Below, piece after piece: positions 47,076-59,271 of a DNA stretch of 64,000 nt. The stretch spans positions 1 through 64,000 of the forward strand of contig JASWJB010000250.1 of assembly GCA_032433595.1 (NCBI GenBank). The letters are read 5' to 3'. Each line of letters begins with the position of its first letter. Positions within the stretch are counted from its first letter, which is position 1. The notes under the pieces are model-generated. The model saw nothing but the letters and a program-made list of their open reading frames with translations, did not search any database and was not told the origin of the DNA. The translations under genes and the position numbers were made by a program. The stretch comes from Conoideocrella luteorostrata. Taxonomy: Eukaryota; Ascomycota; Sordariomycetes; Hypocreales; Clavicipitaceae.

Positions 47076-47974
47076 TCAGAGGAGCTGGGTGATGCTCAGG
47101 GCGTTGGGGCCGCCGCAGTTGGTGGTCGCGTCCCCGGCGCAGGGCTTGTTACAGGTGTTCTGGGCAATGGACGCACCGCCGTTGTCGATGGAGTTGCCGC
47201 AGAAGCACTGGGACCCGAACTCGGTGCCCGCATACTTGTAGCCGGCGTCGGCGCAGGCGTCCTGGCACTTCTTGTTGGTGTTGCCGGCTATGTTGATGGA
47301 CTTGGCGAGGGTGCGCGAGTTGGTGGCATCCGAGTAGCAGCCGAGGTTCAGCCAGGTCGGGACGCTCGAGTAGATGCGGATGGCGTTGGGGCCGCCGCAG
47401 TTCTCGGCGCTGTTTCCGGGGCACTCCTTGGTGCAGTCGCTGGACGCGACCAGCGCCTGCTGCGGGGCAGGAGCGCAGAAGCACTGGCTGCCAAACTCGA
47501 CGCCCGCGTAGGGGAAGCCGGCGTCGGCGCAGGCGGCGTTGCACTTGGCCGGCGTGTTGCCGCCTTGGTTGATCAGCGTGGGCAGCACGCGCGCGCTGGT
47601 GCTGTCGACGAAGCAGCCCAGGTCCTTGTACTGCTGGGGCTGCAGCGTGCCACAGGAGCCAAAGCCAGACTGGCAGCCCGTGCCGCAGTGGACGTCGGTG
47701 TTGCCACAGTAGCCGAACTGGGAGCAGCATCTTCCGAAGCCGGTGCCCTGGCACGTAGAGGAGCCGTTGAAGGCGCCGCAGATGGCGTCCACGGAGGCGG
47801 GACTAGCGCGCACTTGCAGCATGCGTGTGTCCTGCGAGAGCGAGAGGGCCATGTTAGCGCATATCATGTCTGTCTGACACAGGGATCGGCACGCGCCAAG
47901 CTTACAGAGGTTTGGGAGGGCATGGCCACGGCGCCCATGGCGGCGGAGACGATGACGAAAGCGCTGTAGATCAT
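47076..47974 (-). CDS. secreted chitin-binding CBM18 plus two WSC domains
   Basis: Two exons, 47974-47906 and 47831-47076, with a 74-nt intron (GTAAGC..TCGCAG) and a 274-aa product. The chosen ATG gives a signal peptide (MIYSAFVIVSAAMGAVAMPS) interrupted by the intron. A longer unspliced frame reaching 48104 has no signal peptide and would translate the 5' leader, which holds a 14-bp tandem repeat (about 47992-48023). Residues about 37-80 are a hevein-type CBM18 (CGAFNGSSTC.., GRCCSQFGYCGNTDVHC, GTGC). Two WSC domains follow, each with the full Cys set: LGCFVDSTSARVL.., FCAPAP, CGGPNAIRIY and LGCYSDATNSRTL.., FGSQCFCGN, CGGPNALSI. It should bind chitin or glucan outside the cell, either as a wall protein or as a shield or effector. 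No catalytic domain. Strongly GC-rich coding sequence. TATAAAG lies roughly 170 bp upstream. Confidence 0.93.
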
Positions 47975-48998
47975 CCTTCTTGGTTTGCTTTGAGTTTTGC
48001 TTTGAGTTTTGCTTTGAATTGAAGTCTGTTGACGGCGGTGTATGGAGTATCTTCAGGCGGGATCCGTGATGAGTGAGAGCAGAGAGAACTGATGAGGACA
48101 GCACAAGGCAGCTTCCCTTCCAACGCGATGGAATACCATCTTTATAGAGAGTCGGGCTCTTTGAGCTCGTGGTCTAGATTCCGCGAGAGCCATGAGGAAG
48201 CCTCAGACTAACACCGCAATATTGCTGGGAGGCGAAAGGCTCTAATAGTGTAGGGAGGCTGTCGATAGCTCTTTTGTCTATTGCCCCAGGCCGTGATGCC
48301 AGGTCGCCCGCTGTGAAACGCCGTCACGGGGCTCGCTGAGGAGTATTGAGGACTATTGACCAGCCGTCTGGTATCCCCAGGGTCCAGGCCATGGGGCTCG
48401 CCGCGTTCTGGGGCTGGCTCTTTTCCACGCCGGAAAAGGGCAAATGGGAACGCTCGGTGACTGCTGCGCTGGTGCCCAGACACTCTAACTATCGATCGTC
48501 TGTACCATTCCGTCGGGGCGCGGGGGGCGCTAATCGAGCTGATCAAATAGAGGCGGGTTTATTGACTTCTGGCACCTGTCACCGCCGTTGTCGCACCTAA
48601 GAAGTCTAGAATGGATGAATGTATTGATATTCTCAGCTAGGGGGAAGAGGGCTGTGGTCTCGATATGGGGTCCCAGAGGTAGTTCAGGTATGTGTGCCTG
48701 ACTGATGAGGTGGTGGCCACAGCAATAAGGGGATAAACGCCATGTTCTTGGTGTGATGTGATTAATTCGCCAAACGGTGTTGGTGTTCTACACGCCCCTA
48801 CCTCCTGCTCGTTTTCACATGTTCAGGCCCCAGGCACACACCCCTGACCGCACTTGCAAATCAATGACCACACACACACAGCAAATTTTTCAGGGTCCAT
48901 TTATCCGAAAACATCGTTAAAATCTATTTGATAATCACTATGAACCGCGAACGCCCCTTAGCCGTGGTGGAACTGTGGCTGATGAGAATTCAGCCCGT
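47975..48998. other. intergenic
   Basis: Upstream region of the CBM18-WSC gene and downstream region of the GH16 gene. It includes the 14-bp tandem near 48.0 kb. No gene was seen. Confidence 0.6.
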
Positions 48999-50751
48999 TT
49001 AGGACGGACACGCTCCCTCTTGCCACATCTTGACTGATCGTACAACCATGCCACGGTCCTTTGCCTCTCCCCAGCTGGGTAGCCACGTATCCTTGGCTTC
49101 CCAAAAGTCGCGCATTGGTGCCGAACTATCATCCGACCAGGGCTTTGCACCCAACTTATCCCTAAACATGCCGTCAGTGTCTTGCCCTTTTCTTTGTAGA
49201 TGATGGTCATGTTAAGCAACTTACGGGAACCAGCCGTTGGTGGAGCCAACGGCAACGTTGAGGATGAGGTAAAATGGCTGGTCAAAGGGCGTGTTGGAGC
49301 GGCCGGTTTGGCTCCACGTATCCTTGTGGACCGTCTTGTTCACGGTGACGCCGGCAAATTGGCCATATTCCCACATATTCTTATTCTTGGTAAAGTCGAA
49401 AAACACGATTTGCTGTGGGGAAAGGACCCGGCTCAGGTTAGCGGCAGAAATCGGGCAAAACTTTGTCTGGGCTACTCACACGCAGTCTTCCATCCAGCCA
49501 AGTAAATAGGTACTTCTCATTCCACTCCAGGCCGTAAGTGTGGAAGCCATCCGACAGTTTGGTCCGCTTGGAACCCCATTCGCCTCTGCTGAGGCGGAAG
49601 GCGTCGGTATCGTACAGCGTGCCCCAGTGCATGGCCGAGCTGATAATGTTATTGCCCAGGGGGTACTTTTCGGCGTCGTTGCCGCGCGCCTCCATGATGT
49701 CAATCTCGCCGCTGCGAGGCCACTCGCCATAGACGGAGTCCTGCGGCATCATCCAGATGGCCGGCCACATCCAGTCGCCGGAAGGAAGTTTTGCCTCGAC
49801 CTCGACGCGGCCGTACTTGATGGTTTTCTTGCCTGAGGTGGTGAGCCTGGCAGAGCGTACCGGGTTGATTATGGCACGGCTGGTGGCATTGCTACGTGCC
49901 CAGCAAGGGTTGTTATAGGTGAGGTTGGAGAGCCTCTGCTCTCGGGATGTGCAAGTTCCATCCGTGGTGAGGTTGAGGACATGATTGTCCAGCATCTGCG
50001 CCTCGGTAATCTTGGTGGTCTCAAGAGTCAGCGTAGGGACGATGTGAAGGCCCTGCTCGTCGACGTAGGAGTTGGACGCATCATCAGTGGTCCAATCAAA
50101 GGATCCAGTGCTGAAGGTAAAAGAGTCAGTGGAGTGATTGCGATGCAGATAAAGACGAGACTGACCCGAATCCGTTCAATTGGATCTCATGGCTCCAAAT
50201 GTTCGTATCCAGCTTCGCAAATTGGTCGTCCATAATAAGGCAATATTCATTATGGGGAATTGTCCGAACGGAATCCCAGGCAATATAAGCTGAGAGACCT
50301 GAGAGAGGTTAGGATTGTAAAAAATTCGTGTAGGCCGGTAGCAAGCTTACATAGAGCGATTAGGACACCAGAATAGAATATGATGCTGTCCCAATTTGTC
50401 TCGCGCTTCCACTCGTTGAGCCATGGCTTCTCATACCTAAAGACAATGTCAGACCGATTCCCACGGGCTGTAAATAGTCTTTGAACTCACTCTCCAACTA
50501 GTCGCGAGCTTTTAAACCGCCGCCGAGGTTTCTCTAACCAAAGGTCAGCAATGTTCAGCAAATTATCAGTCAAGCTGTCACAAACCATTAATTATTTCAA
50601 ATGCGGGTGAGTGCTCTCCGCCTTGGCAGGACGAGAGACGGCTCCCAAGATCAGATGCCGGGGTGGAGCATTCTGGAGGAGCGACAGTCTCTTGATCGGA
50701 GCCTGGGTGGTGGACCTTGTCCTCAAACGGCTCTGGAGCTGATCCCGACAT
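48999..50751 (-). CDS. membrane-anchored GH16 beta-glucanase-like enzyme
   Basis: A seven-exon model: 50751-50586, 50533-50491, 50436-50351, 50298-50166, 50110-49480, 49412-49225 and 49161-48999. The six introns are 52-67 nt and the product is 469 aa; every junction keeps frame. The N-terminal 70 residues are cytoplasmic and polar. YEKPWLNEWKRE leads into one membrane span (SIIFYSGVLIALCLSAYIAW), so it is a type II membrane protein. The GH16 domain then runs from EYCLIMDDQFAKLDTNIW and NGFG|TGSFDWTTDD through GDWMWPAIWMMP to the catalytic motif SGEIDIMEARGN (E278, D280, E283). It continues with EKYLFTWLDGRLR|QIVFFDF and ends SVKMWQEGACPS. All catalytic residues are present. Related fungal enzymes act on beta-1,3- or mixed beta-glucans at the cell surface. 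The exact linkage cannot be read. Confidence 0.93.
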
Positions 50752-52242
50752 GACAATGCAGTGGGAGCCGACAATTCAGTGGTAGATAATGCAAGAAGTC
50801 CGAGATATGATCAAAAGTGGCTTGTATGAATTTCCGATTGTACTTGTCCTCTCCAGCTTTCGTGACGAGGGTGCGGATATTATACGTTCAAATGGCAACT
50901 CTTCGTAATCGCGTCCTCATCGTTGCCTTTTACAATCAGCTTTTGAAAAAGAGTCTAGATACGTCGCCTGCGCCGGCCAAGACCGATGTTCGAGGCCCGA
51001 CAATTAGGATCTGGACCTTTTCAATATTGTATGATGGCATCCTTGCGGACAGTCCGTGCTGGGACTCAGCCATTGAAGCGACGGAGCGTCCCGAACGTAG
51101 CAAAACAGTGTCTGGACATCTGCTTCGCGAGCCGTAGCGTCGAGGCCACGACGGTAGAGTACGGCTTGGTGACCCACCCCCACCACCCCGTCGATCTATT
51201 CTCGTGTATCTGAACAACCGGAAGATGGGTCACGCAAGCGTATGGGAGAGACGGCGGGTCGAGCAGAGTGAGTTGAGCTTCAGCCACGAAAGTGCAGTGC
51301 CGGTGCTGCGGTGATGAAGATGGCACAAGAAGCGTTTCTCCTTTAGTGCGTTATGAGCACCTCGGCCTCGCCTTTCTCGGTTAGCGCAAGGGTCAGGTAC
51401 TAGGACCAGGTACCAAGACCAGCCACTAAAAGACAGCTACTAAGACCTTCTTGTCCTAACCGCTTGCCTAGATAAGAACCCCTGTCGCTTTTCTGCCGGG
51501 CTTGATCCTATTGCGGAACGGGGGTTCGAGATTGCTAGCCAACCACCACACCCTCTCGGCAAGTCCAGCTATCGAAAGCTAATCTCAGCTCTTATCAGAG
51601 CCAAGATTATGGCACATGTCACACATATGCCACACTGTTGAGACAGCACACTGCAGGGACATAGTGAGAAACTATGATGATTGCTCCCGGTTTCTACAAT
51701 AGGATTGTGCGACGCTGTGCTCTTCCGGGCTTTAAGCCCTCTGTGTGCGGTGTTACAGTCCCACTCCACCTTCCGTGCGACGCCATTCCCCGTTAGTGAG
51801 GCTTTGTGGCGTCCAAGTTTTTCTGAATTTAGCAAAAGCCCCAACGGCCGACTGTTATTCCCTTCTACTGACTCTCAACCACACAAGATGCGAAGCCGCA
51901 GTGCGGTCTAGTCCGCCCGCGGGTCGACCGCTCGAGTGGCCTCCAACCTGAGCGTCGTGGTTCTCGCTCCTGAGCTGAGAATCCTTGCAGGGGTCCTTTC
52001 ACCAACAGCCTCATTGCGCGTTCGAGATTTCAATAGATTTTCATGTTATTGCGCTGTTGAGGTATTTCGAAATGGTCATGGAGCGCGGGATGGATCTGTA
52101 TCCGTGTCATTCGGTGTCCTTGGCGAGCCTCGTTGTCTTCATATAACCCGGGCTCGAATCTCGCTGCCAATCTGATTTCATTTGAGTCAAGACGCACAAC
52201 TGAGTTCAAGAGCTTCCCCCCCAAAGAATCAACAGCAGCAAA
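50752..52242. other. intergenic
   Basis: 1.5 kb divergent region between the GH16 gene (minus) and the GT2 gene (plus). Open frames at 50817-51326 and 51569-52284 overlap on both strands and resemble no family. A short array of ACTAGGACC / ACCAAGACC / ACTAAGACC words lies at about 51395-51450. Confidence 0.55.
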
Positions 52243-55200
52243 ATGGACGCCGTTGAGAGCTCCACCAGCAAGAGAGTCGACCAAGCCAGCTTGCCTGCTC
52301 TCTTGCCCGGTCGAGGATCATCGTCCGGTTCCACCACCCCTAACCGCAATAGTGTTCTCCGAACTCCCAGTGTCTCCTACCCTCCACGATCATACGTACC
52401 CAGTCGATCTACATCTGTTTCCAGGCGGAGTGGCTCTCACTCACGCCCACCCTCGATTGCTCCATCGCGATATTCTTTCCTCGGCGACTTTGACGTCCAC
52501 GATCCGTCCCTGGTGCGTTCAAGTGTTTCCAATTTCAAATTTTCAGCAGCTGTGACTGACCACTTCAGGTTGCCAAGTATGTCTCTCGACGGGCAACCCT
52601 TCTTGGATGGTTTGACGAGCCTGCCGAGAGATCCGTCGTCAGTGGGCTCTCACTTACCGGCGTCGCCATCAAGTCTGATGGAGGTTATATCTTCCAGCCT
52701 GCTGATGTCGATCCTCTTGTTGCAGCCACCGTGTCCAAGCTTGACACCGAGGCAGTCATTTCCATCTCTTCCGAGGAATTAGTCAGCATCATTGACACGA
52801 TCCCCTTTACCCAGCGGTCGCTCGTCTCGGATGCAACCGGAGCACGAATCCCTGTTGTGCCTACCCTAGAAGATGTGGTCCCCGAAATGAGCTATTATTC
52901 ACGTGCCTGTATCGTCCTTGAGGAGCGCGTCGTCCTTGTCTGGTCCCAAGATCCCAAGACCATCATCAGTGTTACCCATAACGTGCAACGGGAGATTCTT
53001 GACGTCGTAAGTCCCGATGCCTGTCGCTAAGGCTCAGTATCAGAGATTAACTTGCCCCTGACAGACACAAAACATTCTGGAGGACGAGCCTGAAAAGCGG
53101 GAGAGGCCTCTTTCAAACTTTACCCAGCGCAGCTCCAGCACCGCTCTTGTTTCTACTCCTTCTGTCGTCCGTGGCGGTCTCAATGAGAAGAATGAAGTCT
53201 TCCAGCGCGCCGTCGCTCTTGAGGAGAATGAAGATGATAACGAGGACCTTGAGAAGGCTGCTCCAGTCCGGCCCAAACTCAAGATGCACGCTTTCAAAAT
53301 CAGCATTGCCATCATGTTGGTTATTGTCACCCAATCTCTGGGTGTCACCAAGGTACGTTGGCTGTCTTCGACATTGAATATTTATCAATCTAACATCCAA
53401 CAGCTGCTTCGAGAGTACTACTGGGACGGGGGCATGGCACGTTTCGGCCTCGTCGCCACCATCCCCCCCTTAACCCTCTTTTCTCTTTTCTTCTTCATTG
53501 TCCTTGTCACCAGTCTATTTCAACTTCTCCTCCCCGTTGGCGGTTGCCTGAAGAACTCCCGTTTTCATTCCGCCATCAAGCCGAACCCCAAACGTTACCG
53601 CGACTACGAGCTGCCTCACATCACCATTCAGATGCCTGTCTACAAGGAAGGCCTGAAAGGCGTCATTGTCCCTACTATGATCAGTGTTATGGCCGCCATT
53701 GAATACTATGAGCAGCAGGGTGGTACAGCCTCCGTTTTTATTAACGACGATGGCATGCAGGTCATCCGGCCCGAGCTCGCTGAGGCTCGCAAAGCTTACT
53801 ATCGCGAGAACGGCATCGGCTATACCGCCAGACTGCCCCACTGCAAAGCTGCAAAGAAGAAAAGTGGTTTTCTTTCCTGGTTCCGCAAGTCCGACCAGAC
53901 GGTTGGAGACGACGCTGAGCAGGATGAATCGCAAATGTCGCCCCAGGACCGCTCCAATAAGATCGGCTTTGAGCGCAAGGGCAAGTTCAAAAAGGCTAGC
54001 AATATGAACTATGGTCTTTCTTTCTCCAACCGCGTCGAGGATGAGATGATTCGTTTAACTCAGATCGAGTGCGAGCAACGCGGATGCACGCAAGCCGACT
54101 TGGCTGTTGAGGACGACGACCTCCTTTATCAAAAAGCCTTGGCCAACATGCTTAATGAGGACGATGGTCGCACTTGTAAGTAACATTTTCATTTTGCATG
54201 ATCGCTTTACTGATTGTCACATCGCAGGGGCTGAAGGCAACATTCGTATCGGCGAGCTCATCTTGATCATTGACTGTGATACACGAGTTCCCGTTGATAG
54301 TCTCTACTATGGCGCCTTGGAAATGTACGAGAGTCCTGAGGTTGCTATCCTTCAGCACGGATCTGGCGTCATGCAGGTGGTTCACAACACCTTCGAGAAC
54401 GGCAGTAAGTTCTACGCCATTCTGTCTTACGTACTTTAGCACTAAACATCTGCAGTAACTTATTTTACCAATGTGGTCTATACCGCCATCAAGTATGGTG
54501 TCGGGTCTGGCGATGTTTCTCCATTCGTGGGCCATAATGCCTTCCTTCGCTGGAAAGCTATGCAAAGTATTGCCTTTGTCGATCCCACTGACGGCCAAAC
54601 CAAGTGGTGGAGTGATGCCCATGTCTCAGAGGATTTCGATATCAGTCTTCGTGTCCAGATGGCAGGCATGATTGTTCGTCTTGCCACGTATCATAATGGC
54701 GGCTTTAAAGAAGGTGTCTCACTCACGCTGTACGATGAGTTAACCCGCTGGGAGAAATATGCCTATGGCTGTAACGAACTTGTGTTTCATCCTTTGTGAG
54801 TAGTGCAACCCCACATTAACCTGCTATTTTGTACTGACCTCAAATAGCCGCCAATGGTTATATAAGGGTCCCGTCACTAAGCTGTTCCTCCGCTTCCTTT
54901 GGAGTAATATGCCCATCACGAGTAAGGTCACGATTACTGCCTATATCTTTACTTGTAAGTCTAACCGCTATATTTCAGTCTGGGCAATACTGACATAATC
55001 AGACTACGCTATCGCCTCCGGTCTCTTCTTGACAACTGCCAACTACATCATTATTGGCATTTTCCCCGATAAACTCGATCACCTCTATATGCCTTCTTGG
55101 GGTATCTGGTTATCCCTTATTGTTGTCTTCAATGGCCTTGGTTCTTTTGCCTTCAGTATGGTCCGCCATCAGTTAAAGGAGGAGGTCTTCTGGCGGGCTC

Positions 55201-55559
55201 TTCTGGAGTCCTTCAAGTGGCTCCCTTTCCTCATCCTCTACTTTGGTGGCATCAGCCTAAACTGCGCCAAGGCTCTTCTTTGCCACGCATTCAGCATCAA
55301 TATTGAGTGGGCTTCCACCGCTAAGGAGCCTGGACCCAGTGGATTTTTTATTGGCCTCGATAAAATGATTTCGAGTTTCAAGTATACCTGGATTATCTGC
55401 ATTGCCCTGGCGGCCATGATGATTTATTTTGCTGTTGGCGCACCTTGGGGATACATTATCGCCCCTGGTCCCCATTCGACTGCTACGGTTGCTATTGTGC
55501 CTCTGGCTATGCAGATATGCAGCGCCTTTTTCTTGCCTTTGGTGCTTGGATTAAACTGA
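52243..55559 (+). CDS. type 2 glycosyltransferase (fungal GT2, hyphal-growth type)
   Basis: An eight-exon model: 52243-52568, 52643-53006, 53065-53352, 53404-54175, 54228-54404, 54456-54795, 54848-54954 and 55003-55559. The product is 976 aa with all later junctions exact. The first intron is least certain (donor GTTGCC; GTATGT 7 bases on is a better donor but breaks frame with the likely acceptor). The N-terminus is Ser/Arg-rich. Two membrane spans lie near residues 308-370. The GT-A core carries IQMPVYKEGLKG, VFINDDGMQ, LILIIDCDTRVP (DxD), HVSEDFDISLR and the processive motif RWEKYAYGCNE. Several C-terminal membrane spans follow. This matches the GT2 family described in Zymoseptoria and Fusarium as needed for hyphal growth on solid surfaces. 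It should make an extracellular polysaccharide of unknown identity at the plasma membrane. Confidence 0.92.
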
Positions 55560-56893
55560 TCATAAACAGAAACTGATGAGAATGTGCAGAAATGAAATGG
55601 AAATTTTATCGGTCGCTAATGAGGGCGTGTATTTTTATTTTATAGATTCGAGCGAACAAGCTTTCATACTATACATCTGCCACCGTCGACGTCCTACGAT
55701 ACGTCTTGATAGTTCAGCATCTCAAGAAAACAATTTCTAGATAAATTAAATAAGCCTACAATAGATGTATGAGAATAGTGGTTCATGAAACGCAACGTGA
55801 TACCCGGGGATTTAAACGCTGCGGAACTTTGTACGGAGTTTCAAGTGATAGCCAGGTAAGTAGGTTGTACTAAACTTTTCACTCTTCTAATGCTCCGGCT
55901 GAGGAACCTACATAAACTCTAACCGAACTGAATTACGTTATCTATCCCTTACAAAGAACGCTTGTCATCAGCACATCCAGTTGAGCAACTACTGTCTGCG
56001 TCGATCATCTTCGTCATTTTCATCGCATACCAGGTGGATAGGTGCTTCTTATTTAAGCAATTCTTGCTGCACCGTCACCTCGATCTCTATATTTGCATTA
56101 TAGTCGTATACATCTGATGCCGGGTAGTTTTCAGTCCGGAAATGGCTGTTTACATGCTACTGAGTGAAATTAGACTGCCGATCTATGGACTATTGGTAAA
56201 GCCTTACACAGCCTGAAAAGCAGCGTCCGAGTCTCGTCGACAACGAAGCTTCCAAGAGATATACTCCTGTCATACCAATCTGGCTTCCAATCCCACCATC
56301 GGGTGGAAAGAACTCAGTTGAGCGCCTCCGCTGAATATATTTTCTCGCCAATGAGACCACTCGATTGTTCTGTCGAAGGCCCCTACTAATGTGATAAGAG
56401 CGTGGGCCAGCTGATAATGGTGCTGATTTGGCATCTACCCGTCACGAGGAGGCAACGAACACTAGCAGATACACCCGGGTTATCAAAATTCATGCTGCGC
56501 TAAGTCGATGCTGTAGGTTCACGCTCTGACGCCGAATATCTTTGTGTTGATGTTGGATGTGAATCATGCATTTTTCTTCGCTCTTGTTTACTCTAATCCG
56601 TGGGCATGTTGAGAGACTTTCATTTTTCCTATTTGGTTTCTGTAGCTCACATATCTTTGTATGCATGCGCTACTGTCACAACATATTTATTAGTCGACGT
56701 ACTATTTTACAATGCAACGTCACACTCAAAAGAAAAAGTTCCATGTTTAAATAGTTCTCAACTAGATGATGCTAAAATTTATATAAAAGCCGCTATCAGC
56801 ATATCATCTGCCCTAGTGAGCTCTTTTCAGTTCAACAAACCAGTTTGAAGTGGCTAGATCAACTAGACTTGACCGTGTACATTTCTGCATCAG
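55560..56893. other. intergenic
   Basis: Spacer between the convergent GT2 and cutinase genes. No gene-like frame. GTACGGAGT at 55834-55842 is one of the recurrent spacer motifs. Confidence 0.6.
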
Positions 56894-57787
56894 CTAAAGC
56901 TTGCTCAAAATAAACTTGACCTGCTCCTCTGCCCTGCTGCCATAGCTTAAATGCGCTGGTACTATCGCGAGCTGACCATTGCAAACTACATCGCCCTTGG
57001 CGCAAATGATATTTGTCTTCTCCTCCGGGAAATTCGGGATTACTCCATTGTCCTGGTGTGGGTTGCACAGGGTGTGCAACAGATGATCTAGATCAACTGC
57101 TTCAAAAATAGAATATATTCAATAAGTCAAGTAGGTTATCTAAGAAGGAAGAAAAGAAGTCATCGTGGAAGGCACGAATTCGTCGTATAAATATCGTGGC
57201 TTAAAGGTGACCACGTGATAGGCTCCGTGCTTCCTATTGTGCTTGGCGGCATTCCAACACCTGGAGTTTTCCACAATCAGTATTCTTGCATTTTCCACCT
57301 GTAACTGGACACATCATACCTGTTTGTACTGGGTATCACCATACAGGAATGCTGCGGCAATCTTGTTCTTCTTTTCCTCAGAAAGGGACCCCAGGGCACT
57401 GGCTGTCAGCGCAGCACCTTGACTATATCCACCAACGACTAGCTTAGTGTCGGGGCAAGTTGTCAAAATCTGAGAGATGGCATCCTGCATTGTCTTGACA
57501 TCTTCGGGGGAACAGCCTCCGGGAAGGAAGTTATTTTCAACGGCAGCCGGGTAGTCTACCCCTTTGACCGTGACTTTATTGTTCCCAATGGCCTTCTTTA
57601 GAGCCGATCCGGTCGGTGGCCCACAAATAATACCTAGCGGGGGCGGCTCGAAAGTTCCCCTAGCAAACAGGACAGTTACTTCCCGGCAGCTGTCTGCAGC
57701 GGCACGGATCTTCCTGCTTGCCTCAAAGGGCTGGAGAGGGCTAGCAAGGGCTAGAATAGCAAACGATGATAGCGCGAGGAATTTCAT
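56894..57787 (-). CDS. cutinase (CE5 esterase)
   Basis: Two exons, 57787-57320 and 57052-56894, with an unusually long 267-nt intron (GTATGA..CACCAG). The product is 208 aa, the normal cutinase length. It starts with a signal peptide (MKFLALSSFAILALA). The family motifs are in order: CREVTVLFARGTFEPPPLG, the oxyanion and nucleophile region VVGGYSQGAAL (Ser122), AAFLYGDTQYKQ|DNGVIPNF, then CAKGDVVC (Asp177) and VPAHLSYG (His190). The full catalytic triad and both disulfide pairs are therefore present. It hydrolyses cutin or similar polyesters outside the cell. A TATATAAG about 75 bp upstream (57859-57866) fits a regulated promoter. The intron contains two short palindromes (57062-57080, 57084-57095). 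A hidden small exon is possible but not needed. Confidence 0.93.
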
Positions 57788-59271
57788 CTTCTACTGACAT
57801 GAGGCTGTGTGCTGCAATAGTATCAAGTAGCTAGATGGACAACGAGGGCTTAACTGTTCTTATATACATATCAACTCAGTCTTGACCTATTAACTTCACG
57901 AGGCGTTTGGTTCATGTGATTTTTCGGTACTTAATTTTAATTTGAACGTTCATGTTGCGAACCACTTCTGCCTTGATTAGAAAAGGACTAGCATTGTTTC
58001 CAGTTGTTAACGTCGCCGCGGTCTTGCCTGTGATGCACACGTGGTGTTTATGAGTAAAAACCGACGCCGATCTAGAGAGCCCGGCATGCGTACAGAAGAA
58101 CCCCAAGAAAACGAGAGTATTTCCTTAAGTCATGCCAACAGCTTTAGCATCGCTTGAAAAAGTAGTCTTTTCCGCTCTCATGATCACCCACCATGTCAGT
58201 CCCGAGACGTTTCACATGTTCTTCCCTCGTGAGGCTAGATTAGCAAACCGTGTTCCGCTGCAAGTAGCTCAGACCATCAACCTCAGTGGCGTCGTTCGGC
58301 AGATATTTTGAGGGAGGGTCTTGGAATTGGCATTTGCCGCACAAACCCGACCTGTTGATCCGACCGGGTGTTAGCCAGTCGGAACAAGAGACCAACACAT
58401 TCCCTGCAGAGCCGAGTCAACTCAACCACTGCTCCACTAATTTTCGTTTTATATGCAATGGAAAAACTATCTCAGGATCTATATGACCGGTCCGAAATTT
58501 AGAGTGGCGGAGATCAACGTGCTTTCTAACTCTAACCCGTTGACCATGTCTAATTGCCATAACCAGCGGACTCGGTTCATTTATTTGCGCGAGATTCAAG
58601 ACAGATTCACAGCCAGAAATGAGGAAGTCGTCGGAAAAATCTAACGCTGTTCATTGTACCGCAGGCTTCTCATCCGTTCTGTTTGAGCACCTGGTGGCGG
58701 ATTTAGAGTCTTACGAGTTAGGGTTAACTAGCTCATTGCCTAAGGGGGGTATAGAGCAACTCCACTCCCCGCGATTTCTGACCAGTCGGAACAGTTGATC
58801 AATTAAATACGATTATTCCTGCTCACCTGCCCGGGTTAGGACGGGTGGACCCTTCACAAGTCTTCAGCTGCCCAGTTAGCCCGAGCTTCCGCCGGCTTTT
58901 GCAGCGTTTTTCGCCCACCACTCGGATTAGATAGGCATCGCACATACTCTCTAATGATCAGTCAGGTAAGACGGAATGTGGGCTAGATTTAATTGATTGT
59001 CACCCGAACACATATGGCTGGTCCCTGTTCTACCTTTCCTTGTACTTTGTAACGCGAGTTTGATATTAAAGTAAAAGTCTGATATCTCATTACCTGTAGG
59101 TAATTCACTTGTTGAGCACTGGCCAGCCACCTTGTATAAGCCTTGAATTGCCTGTTGACGGTATTGGCCGGAACGAACCAGTGTTACAGTGCCAACGGCT
59201 TAGCATTCACGTGGCGAAGTTTAAAGCTGAGAGAACGAGCCTCATGCATATGCTTTCACGTCAATGAGTAT
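57788..59271. other. intergenic
   Basis: 1.5 kb from the cutinase promoter to the left target duplication of the next LTR. Only short frames without family resemblance. Confidence 0.6.
57859..57866 (-). promoter_or_regulatory. TATA box of the cutinase gene
   Basis: TATATAAG on the minus strand, 72-79 bp before the ATG at 57787. Confidence 0.5.

Noticed and set aside
47049..47969. 306-codon plus-strand frame (Gly/Ala/Val-rich)
   Set aside because: Exact antisense of the CBM18-WSC gene; a long open frame is expected opposite GC-rich, Cys/Ala-rich coding sequence.
47975..48104. Extended N-terminus of the CBM18-WSC frame
   Set aside because: Repeats (SKQN) come from a tandem repeat in the leader; the spliced model with a signal peptide is better.
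50817..51337. Several overlapping frames upstream of the GH16 gene
   Set aside because: GC-driven openness on both strands, no domain, in a divergent promoter region.
53353..53403. Stop-free 51-nt stretch inside the GT2 frame
   Set aside because: Has GTACGT..CAACAG ends and its peptide is foreign to the family, so treated as an intron though unspliced reading stays in frame.
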